From the NCBI GenBank assembly GCA_015904045.1, contig JABMDG010000241.1, positions 1 to 5,148 of the forward strand: a DNA stretch of 5,148 bases, read 5' to 3'. The DNA is from Nitrospira sp. Its GTDB lineage: Bacteria > Nitrospirota > Nitrospiria > Nitrospirales > Nitrospiraceae. Of this stretch, positions 1 to 5,148 are shown in pieces; positions within the stretch are counted from its first letter, which is position 1; the number at the start of each line of letters is the position of its first letter. A program made the position numbers and the translations under genes. The notes under the pieces are model-generated. The model saw only the letters and a list, made by a program, of their open reading frames with translations, was not told where the DNA came from and made no database searches.

Positions 1-50
1 CCTCTTGTTACAGCTAGATAGTTTCTGCTGCTCCACACGTGTCCATTACA

Positions 51-66
51 GGGCATGGTGATTGCC
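51..66 (+). promoter_or_regulatory. Candidate sigma-54 (RpoN) promoter
   Basis: The sequence GGCATG-N4-TTGC fits the RpoN -24/-12 consensus (TGGCACG-N4-TTGC). The invariant GG (52-53) and GC (64-65) are separated by exactly ten bases, and mismatches fall only at the first T, at one C of the -24 box and at the base after the -12 box. Transcription would start near 76-78, giving a leader of about 235 bases before the gene. The same bases form a short perfect inverted repeat (AGGGCA 50-55 / TGCCCT 63-68), so the match could be a by-product of a palindrome. Only 50 bases lie upstream, so enhancer-binding sites cannot be assessed. I saw no convincing sigma-70 promoter. Confidence 0.45.
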
Positions 67-105
67 CTATGAAAATTCCGCTGGTGAGGGTGTGGGTGAT
101 TTTGG

Positions 106-209
106 ACCGGCCTCCGAATGACCCATTCCCTCGCAAGAGGGAGCCCTTCACCAGCTCAATCGCTCCGCAAGCGAGGCCGGAAGTCGGTCGGAGGCCGGTT
201 CTCTTTTCC
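106..209 (+). promoter_or_regulatory. Structured leader RNA element of unknown class
   Basis: A 12-base perfect inverted repeat (ACCGGCCTCCGA at 106-117, complement at 188-199) would close a multibranch RNA. Inside it are a hairpin with stem 126-132/137-143 and a GNRA-type GCAA loop, and a smaller hairpin 160-164/170-174. The octamer GAGGCCGG occurs twice (173-180 and 191-198). The left arm CCGGCCTC (107-114) can therefore pair with either copy, and the two pairings are mutually exclusive. A T-rich run (199-209, TTCTCTTTTCC) follows the closing arm, as it would in an attenuator. I could not match it to a riboswitch family from memory. The structure is read from complementarity only, and GC-rich DNA yields some chance pairing. 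Confidence 0.45.
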
Positions 210-298
210 AAGTAAGAAGGATGGGGAGTCCGGCACGGATTGCTGAGCGATCAACAGTCGTGATCTTTCAACTAGCCTGCCGAGAGGGTAGGCCTATC
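210..298 (+). promoter_or_regulatory. Leader segment with consecutive small hairpins ahead of the ribosome binding site
   Basis: No gene is supported here. Short complementary segments can form hairpins at 229-239, at 238-252 or alternatively 249-265 (GATCA/TGATC, which shares bases with the previous one), and at 275-293. The last is the most stable: GCCTGCC (275-281) pairs with GGTAGGC (287-293), with one G-T wobble and the loop GAGAG. It ends five bases before the Shine-Dalgarno sequence, so it could keep the ribosome site open or influence initiation. The frame of the downstream gene stays open from an ATG at 221, but that ATG directly abuts its only purine-rich stretch and the encoded residues look like neither a signal peptide nor a domain. 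Confidence 0.3.
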
Positions 299-306
299 AG
301 AGGAGG
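299..306 (+). promoter_or_regulatory. Shine-Dalgarno sequence that fixes the start codon
   Basis: AGAGGAGG is a near-perfect Shine-Dalgarno sequence seven bases upstream of the ATG at 314. It decides between three in-frame ATGs. The one at 221 has AAGAAGG touching it with no spacer. The one at 371 has only GGGGGAG about 13 bases away and would strip the basic residues from the signal peptide. Confidence 0.85.
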
Positions 307-313
307 CCGTGTC

Positions 314-430
314 ATGAGGTCGATACTATGTGAAGCAGGCCGTGGGTTCAGGGGGAGCGGCAGATCACTGATGCTCCAGAGTTTGCTGTTCGTGAGCAGC
401 CTTGTCGCGGCTCCGCTGGGATTGGCAGCA
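314..430 (+). other. Signal peptide coding segment
   Basis: Residues 1-39 comprise an n-region with four Arg (R2, R10, R13, R17), a hydrophobic core from L19 to about L37, and small residues at a GLA/A or LAA/D cleavage point. There is no twin-arginine pair, so Sec export is favoured although many copper oxidases use Tat. Copper would then be loaded outside the cytoplasm. The boundary is approximate by one residue. Confidence 0.8.
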
Positions 431-3400
431 GATCAGCACAGTCACCATGGCAGCGCCGACGCGGCATCGGCGGAGAAAGTCATCTATCGCGAAGGCGGGC
501 CGATCCTCCATGATCGCATGATGGAGGAAATCAAGCGGCAGCAAGAATTCGTTGGGAAGAAGGGCGGGTACAGCTCAGGGGCCGACAGTCATATGCTCCA
601 GCAGGGGGTGTTGCTGGTGGCGGACGATCCGACCAAGGTGGCCGTCGGCGTCGGATCTCGCTGCCCGTCGAATGTGCCGGTGAAGGAGTATCACGTCACG
701 GCGATCAACATCGAAATAACGCTGAGCCGGTTCCTCGACTTTTTCCCCGGCTATATGTATGTGCTGACCGAAAACGTTGACAAGGCACGGGGCGAGGAGA
801 ATGCGAATAGAGAGGCGCGGGAGAAAGAAGGCGACTACGGCGCCGTGTCAAACGGGTTACAGGGCGATATCATCCAACCACTCGTGATTCGCGCGAATCA
901 GGGTGATTGCCTCAAGCTGACCCTCCATAATCAGATCAGCGACGAGCCGACGAATCTGGTCATCAACGGATCCTCCATGGTGGTGAGCGCCACCGGCAAA
1001 CCGGCGACCCCCTCGAATCCGGAGACCACGGTGGCCGCGGGCAAAGAGCAAAGCTTTGAATGGTACATCAAGTCGGACACGCAGGAGGGTGCGCGGTTTT
1101 TCCGTTCACACGCCTCGCGCGAGCAGTTCAATCTGGGGTTGATCGGAATGCTGGTTGTGGAGCCCCGCGGCTCACGCTATCTCAGCCCGTTTGACGGCAA
1201 GCCGATGGCGAGCGGCTGGGAAGCCATGATCGAAGATCCGAACGGTGCGGACTTCCGTGAATTCGCCATTTTCTACCACGAGGCCGGCGACGAGGCCTTC
1301 CGGATTCTGAACAAAAAGGGCGAGATGCTGCCGCAGCGCGATGCCCATACCGATTCCTACCGCCCCGGCGCGCGGCTCTTGAACTATCGCAGCGAACCCC
1401 ACGGCACGCGTATCGAGCTTCAGGCCCATATGGGCTTCTATGGCGATGAGTCCATGGCCTATGGCTCCTATACGTTCGGCGATCCGGCGACGACGATTCC
1501 TCGGTCCTATCTCGGCGACCCGGCCAAATTCCGGATGGCGGGCGGTTCGGAAATCGTGCACTCGCACCATCTCCACGGCGGGTCCATCCGATGGGCGCGC
1601 CAGCCGGGCAACAGCAATCTGGATTTCGCGGTGTCGAAGAACGGACCGGTGAAGTTCCCCCCGATCAGCGATCCTTCGGACCGGTTGGATGTTCAGTCCA
1701 TCGGGCCGACGGAGGTCTACGATCAGGTGATCGAGGGCGGGTCGGGCGGCCTCCAGGCACTGGCCGGTGAATTCGTCTTCCATTGCCACATCCCGCAACA
1801 TTACGTGACGGGCATGTGGGGGTTCTGGCGTGTGTACAACACGTTGCAGGCGCCGGGGTCCCAGACGGATGTGATGAAGCCGCTGGTGGAGTTGCCCGAC
1901 CGGGTGGGCCGCATGAAGATCGGCACGCCGAGTGACAAGCTCGTCGGAACGACGGTCGATTGGTACGGCGGCAAGAAGTTCGAAATCACCAAGGACAAGA
2001 CCGACTGGAAAGCCGAGCCGGCTAAAGTCTCCATCAAGGATTGGGTGGAGATGATGCTTCCGCCGCAAGGCAAGCCCGGCAAGAAGAACACGGAGAAAGA
2101 GCAGACGTTGGCCTACGACGCGACGGTCAACGATTGGGCCTGGGACGGGTCGAAGGCCATGACCGAACTCGAGACGACCTACGAATGGGTCAATTACAAA
2201 TCGACGACACCGGGCAAGCGGCAGGAAATTCTCTTTGATCCGCGAAGCGGCAAGCTTGCCTGGCCGTGGTTGCGGCCGCACCTGGGCCGGCGTGTGCCCT
2301 TTGCGCCAAGTCACAGCGGGGCGCCATGGTTGGAGCCGATCCATCGGCGCGACGACGGCAGCAATTCCACCGAGCCGCCGAGGCCGGGCGAACAGGGACC
2401 GTGGAGTCTCTGCCCGCAGGGTGCGCCGCAAAAGTACTTCAACATCCACGCGATCACACTGCCGATCACGCTGAAGAAAGCGACGGCCAAGACGCCGGCG
2501 ATCGTGGATCCGGACGGATTGCTCTACGTGCTGCATGAGGAGGAGGCAGAGGTCCGGAAGAACCATGCCAAGCAGATCCCGCTGGTGATCCGCGGCAACG
2601 TGCAGGATTGCATCGATGTGGTCTACAAGAGTGAATTGAAAGACGATGCGCGGCAAGGGTTCTCCAGCAAGACGAACCTGCACCCGCATATGTTCCAGTT
2701 CGATACACAGGCGTCCGACGGGCCCATCATCGGCTTCTCCTACGAGATGTCGCTGCGGCCTTTTACGATTCTGAAGGACGAGCATCCCGGTAAGGGCATG
2801 CCCGTGCCGATGAATACGACGATCGAAGCCGAAGCGGCCAAGGGCGCAAGCAGCATCACGGTAAAGGATGCCTCGCGCTATCATGTTAAGACTGAACTGG
2901 GCGTGGGGATGGACGAAGTGGGCCGGTTCGAGTCGGCCCGGATCAGCAAGATCGACGGCAACACGATCACGTTTGAACGGCCGCTCAAGTACCCCCATAA
3001 GAAGGGCGAGATCGTGTCGGTCGAATGGATCCGTGAACGGTGGTATGTGGACGCCGATTTCGGCACCACCTTCTGGCATGACCACGTGTTCGGACTGGAC
3101 GGCTGGGGCCACGGCCTCTTCTCGACGTTCATCGCCGAGCCGCCGCGATCCACCTATCATGATCCGGTGACCGGGAAAGAGCTGCGTAGCGGACCGGTGG
3201 CCGATATTCACACCACGGAAGCGGTCTCCGCCCATATTAACGGCTCGTTCCGTGAGATCGTGACGCAGGTCATGGACTCGAATCCCAGGACGGCGGAGTT
3301 GATCTCAACCGACAATCCGCAGGCGAAAGTCAAAGCAATTTCCGTGGACGGCACGCCCTCCGCGGTCTATCCGGCCAAGCTCAATTTGTCGCCGATGAAG

Positions 3401-5071
3401 TTCTTGAACGGCGGCGAAGCGACGACGGGAAGCGGCTACAACATGCGTGTAGAGCCGCTGTCGGTCCGGCTGGCCAACAATCCGGATCCGTCGCAGCTCT
3501 TCAGCAGCCGGATTCATGGAGATCCCGAGACGCCGATGTTGAAAGCCTATCTCGGTGATCCCATCGTGGTCAGGCTGATTGAAGGCTCGGCCAATGAAGT
3601 GCATTCCTGGCATGTCAGTGGCCACTGGTTCCCGATGGAGCGGTACAGCAAGAATTCGATCCCACGCAGCTCGTTGCATGTCGTGATCGGTGAGCGGTAC
3701 GACGCGGCGATTCCGGCGGCGGGAGGACCTCAGAAGATGGCCGGCGACTATCTGTACTACAGCGGTCGCGCCTCTCACTTTGCGGAAGGCAGCTGGGGCA
3801 TCTTCCGGATTCTGGATAACGCGGATACGACCTTGAAGCCGCTGCCGGGCCGAGAGACGATTCCGCAGTCGGCCAAGTCCGTTTGTCCGGCCGACGCGCC
3901 GGTGAAGAGCTTTAACGTATCCGCCATCGACAAGGCGATTCGCTACAACAAGGGCACGCCCGGTGTGATGGAGGTCGACCTGGAGCGGAAGATGGTGTTG
4001 GGCAACGAGGTTGGGAAGATGTACGTGCTCGAAGGCGAGAAGACCAAGGTCGCCTCCGGCAGTCTCGAACCGAGCCCGCTGACCCTGCATGTCAACGTGG
4101 GCGATTGCATCAAGGTGAATCTGAAGAACGAAATGGCCAAGGATCGGGCCGGTTTTCACGTGGACAATCTGGCCTATGATCCGAAGGAATCCATGGGCAT
4201 CAATGCCGGCAACAATCCCGGCGACCAGACGGTTGCCCCTGGGCAAAGCCGGACCTACACGTTCTACGCCCATCCGGAGTTCGGCGAGAACTCGGCTTTG
4301 ATTCAAGATTGGGGGAACGTGCTTGAGAATCCACGGAACGGACTCTTTGGGGCGATCATCATCGGCCCGAAGGGATCGCAATACCGCGATCCGGTGACAG
4401 GCGAAGATCTGGCCCAGAAGAGTTCCTGGAAGGCCGATGTTTTCGTGGATCGGAGTGTGCCGGGGAATGAGCGGCGGCAGAATTACCGCTCGTTCGCGCT
4501 CCTGTTCCAGGATGAAGACAATATCATCGGCACCAGCTTCATGCCGTACATCCAAAAAGTGGCCGGTGTGACGGCGGTAAACTATCGATCGGAGCCGACC
4601 GATTACCGGACCGAGAAGGGGTGCGCGTACAGTGAGGTGTTCGCCTGCGTCAAGGCAGGGGACCAGCCGGTGACGCCGACCATTGCGGCGCACGTCGGCG
4701 ATCCGGTCGTGATCCATGTGCTGGGCGCGTTCAGCGAGCAGGTCCAGCTGTTCAGCGTGTCGGGCCATGAGTGGAAACATGAGCCCTACATGAGCGGCGC
4801 GGATCTCGTCAGCACCATGGAATTCGGGGGCTCCGAGGTCATCAACGCCTGGCTGCACGGTGGAGCCGGAGGGCCGAACGGCATATCGGGCGATTATCTC
4901 TGGCTGAACCAGCGTCCGGGCTATCTCGATGCCGGACATTGGGGGATGTTGAAGGTCTTGGACCGCAACAGCCGGACGATCCTGCCGCTCGATGGGCAGG
5001 CACCGGCATCACAGCGGGCTGAGGACCAGCTTCCCGCACAGTCCATACCGGTGTCGCTGAAGGCCGACTAA
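314..5071 (+). CDS. Exported six-domain multicopper oxidase (MofA/McoA-like), candidate metal oxidase
   Basis: The gene encodes 1585 residues with a Sec signal peptide (basic start, hydrophobic 19-38, likely cleavage near A38/A39, no lipobox Cys) and a His-rich mature N-terminus (H42, H44, H45). Six cupredoxin domains lie at roughly 117-284, 316-510, 700-943, 980-1169, 1191-1352 and 1392-1550. One active site is complete. Type 1 copper would use H416, C491, H496 and M501; type 2, H419 and H790; type 3, H421, H490, H492, H792, H922 and H924. The HxxHxH/HCH half is in domain 2 and both HxH motifs are in domain 3, a rotated order. Equivalent sites elsewhere are lost: V216/N218 and R264 in domain 1, S1150 for Cys in domain 4, D1284 with Q1331/W1333 in domain 5, and Q1478/L1531/N1532 in domain 6. 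Residues 834-905 form an inserted beta-rich module. MCOs couple oxidation of a substrate to reduction of O2 to water; periplasmic or extracellular Mn(II) oxidation is plausible from the MofA-like size, but phenol, Cu(I), Fe(II) or another substrate is not excluded. MCO identity is near certain; substrate is not. Confidence 0.95.
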   Translation: MRSILCEAGRGFRGSGRSLMLQSLLFVSSLVAAPLGLAADQHSHHGSADAASAEKVIYREGGPILHDRMMEEIKRQQEFVGKKGGYSSGADSHMLQQGVLLVADDPTKVAVGVGSRCPSNVPVKEYHVTAINIEITLSRFLDFFPGYMYVLTENVDKARGEENANREAREKEGDYGAVSNGLQGDIIQPLVIRANQGDCLKLTLHNQISDEPTNLVINGSSMVVSATGKPATPSNPETTVAAGKEQSFEWYIKSDTQEGARFFRSHASREQFNLGLIGMLVVEPRGSRYLSPFDGKPMASGWEAMIEDPNGADFREFAIFYHEAGDEAFRILNKKGEMLPQRDAHTDSYRPGARLLNYRSEPHGTRIELQAHMGFYGDESMAYGSYTFGDPATTIPRSYLGDPAKFRMAGGSEIVHSHHLHGGSIRWARQPGNSNLDFAVSKNGPVKFPPISDPSDRLDVQSIGPTEVYDQVIEGGSGGLQALAGEFVFHCHIPQHYVTGMWGFWRVYNTLQAPGSQTDVMKPLVELPDRVGRMKIGTPSDKLVGTTVDWYGGKKFEITKDKTDWKAEPAKVSIKDWVEMMLPPQGKPGKKNTEKEQTLAYDATVNDWAWDGSKAMTELETTYEWVNYKSTTPGKRQEILFDPRSGKLAWPWLRPHLGRRVPFAPSHSGAPWLEPIHRRDDGSNSTEPPRPGEQGPWSLCPQGAPQKYFNIHAITLPITLKKATAKTPAIVDPDGLLYVLHEEEAEVRKNHAKQIPLVIRGNVQDCIDVVYKSELKDDARQGFSSKTNLHPHMFQFDTQASDGPIIGFSYEMSLRPFTILKDEHPGKGMPVPMNTTIEAEAAKGASSITVKDASRYHVKTELGVGMDEVGRFESARISKIDGNTITFERPLKYPHKKGEIVSVEWIRERWYVDADFGTTFWHDHVFGLDGWGHGLFSTFIAEPPRSTYHDPVTGKELRSGPVADIHTTEAVSAHINGSFREIVTQVMDSNPRTAELISTDNPQAKVKAISVDGTPSAVYPAKLNLSPMKFLNGGEATTGSGYNMRVEPLSVRLANNPDPSQLFSSRIHGDPETPMLKAYLGDPIVVRLIEGSANEVHSWHVSGHWFPMERYSKNSIPRSSLHVVIGERYDAAIPAAGGPQKMAGDYLYYSGRASHFAEGSWGIFRILDNADTTLKPLPGRETIPQSAKSVCPADAPVKSFNVSAIDKAIRYNKGTPGVMEVDLERKMVLGNEVGKMYVLEGEKTKVASGSLEPSPLTLHVNVGDCIKVNLKNEMAKDRAGFHVDNLAYDPKESMGINAGNNPGDQTVAPGQSRTYTFYAHPEFGENSALIQDWGNVLENPRNGLFGAIIIGPKGSQYRDPVTGEDLAQKSSWKADVFVDRSVPGNERRQNYRSFALLFQDEDNIIGTSFMPYIQKVAGVTAVNYRSEPTDYRTEKGCAYSEVFACVKAGDQPVTPTIAAHVGDPVVIHVLGAFSEQVQLFSVSGHEWKHEPYMSGADLVSTMEFGGSEVINAWLHGGAGGPNGISGDYLWLNQRPGYLDAGHWGMLKVLDRNSRTILPLDGQAPASQRAEDQLPAQSIPVSLKAD
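2813..3028 (+). other. Inserted beta-rich module within cupredoxin domain 3
   Basis: This segment encodes residues 834-905, between HPH (790-792) and WHDH (921-924). In ordinary two-step MCO domains these motifs are about 40-45 residues apart; here H792 and H922 are 130 apart. The segment has an Ala/Gly/Ser-Ser-Ile-Thr-Val strand, a Val-Gly-Met-Asp turn, an Ile-Asp-Gly-Asn-Thr-Ile-Thr strand, and a Pro-Leu...His-Lys-Lys-Gly-Glu-Ile-Val ending. This pattern resembles small beta modules common in secreted and phage structural proteins. It is in frame, shows no flanking repeats, and its base composition looks like the rest of the gene, so it appears to be an established part of the protein. Confidence 0.6.
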
Positions 5072-5098
5072 GGGCGATCGGAGACACGGGTACACGGG

Positions 5099-5144
5099 AC
5101 GGGGGAATCCGGCGAGTGAGGGCCGGGTTCCCCCGTTCGTTTGT
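5099..5144 (+). terminator. Rho-independent terminator
   Basis: A 15-base-pair stem (5099-5113 with 5122-5136) has a single G-T wobble (5108/5127) and an eight-base loop (GAGTGAGG). It is followed by a modest T-rich tail (TTCGTTTGT, 5136-5144). It begins 27 bases after the stop codon. Its position and strength indicate that the oxidase transcript ends here and is not continued into an operon. The tail is weaker than the consensus U-run. Confidence 0.85.
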
Positions 5145-5148
5145 GGGG

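Noticed and set aside
35..42. ACACGTGT palindrome upstream of the promoter
   Set aside because: An isolated 8-base palindrome with no second copy; too short to call an operator.
106..199. Insertion sequence end or integron attC-like site, suggested by the inverted repeat
   Set aside because: No target duplication, transposase remnant or core attC motifs are visible; the arms lie only 70 bases apart.
14..211. Small open frame of 65 codons on the minus strand in the leader
   Set aside because: Its sequence is largely made of the inverted repeat and hairpin region, I noted no ribosome site for it, and no known family was recognised.
221..300. Manganese riboswitch of the yybP-ykoY class, suggested by GGGGAGT at 223-229 and ATCAACA near 250
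   Set aside because: The conserved GGGGAGUAG loop and the CAUAC-type partner are not both present, and no paired scaffold joins them. A covariance-model scan would settle it.
221..313. N-terminal extension of the oxidase from ATG 221
   Set aside because: The purine stretch touches the ATG with no spacer, and the extension is incompatible with an ordinary signal peptide. The ATG at 314 has a consensus site.
1172..3235. Long open frame of 687 codons on the minus strand
   Set aside because: It lies entirely opposite the oxidase gene, whose motifs prove the plus frame is coding. The predicted protein is Arg/His-rich with no recognisable domain, typical of an antisense shadow in GC-rich DNA.
3305..4939. 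Open frame of 544 codons on the minus strand
   Set aside because: Same reasoning: an antisense shadow of domains 4-6, Arg/His-rich and without a family signature.

Overview
The window holds one complete, apparently monocistronic transcription unit on the + strand. It has a roughly 310-base upstream region, a single very large gene (start assigned at 314, stop at 5069-5071, 1585 residues), and a strong hairpin terminator just after the stop. No second protein-coding gene is supported on either strand, and I see no tRNA, rRNA, CRISPR array or insertion sequence.

The gene encodes an exported six-domain (3 x 2 cupredoxin) multicopper oxidase (MCO). Three homologous domain pairs can be read directly. 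Each odd domain opens with a Cys-Pro motif (C117, C700, C1191) followed 66-82 residues later by another Cys (C199, C766, C1265). Each even domain carries a Gly-Asp-Pro-containing copper-motif region. Only one complete set of copper ligands survives, and its order is rotated relative to laccases and ceruloplasmin. The HxxHxH motif (H416/H419/H421) and HCHxxxHxxxxM motif (H490 to M501) lie in domain 2. The two HxH motifs (H790/H792 and H922/H924) lie about 300 residues later, in domain 3. The trinuclear centre should therefore sit at the domain 2/domain 3 interface. The other domains carry degraded copies of these motifs. Domain 3 also has an extra beta-rich module of about 70 residues between its two HxH motifs.

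Size, domain count and motif order resemble the giant MCOs discussed as candidate Mn(II) oxidases (MofA of Leptothrix, and the MnxG and McoA types). The substrate cannot be proven from sequence. The organism is a GC-rich Gram-negative-type bacterium with a Sec signal peptide. A Nitrospira-like bacterium is my best guess from general resemblance, but that is inference.

The upstream region is more interesting than a plain spacer. It contains a good match to a sigma-54 promoter (51-66). Downstream of that lies a 12-bp perfect long-range inverted repeat (106-117/188-199) enclosing two small hairpins, with a duplicated 3' arm that permits alternative pairing and a pyrimidine/U-rich tail. Further hairpins follow, the last one immediately before a consensus Shine-Dalgarno sequence (299-306). 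This looks like a structured leader RNA of unknown class.
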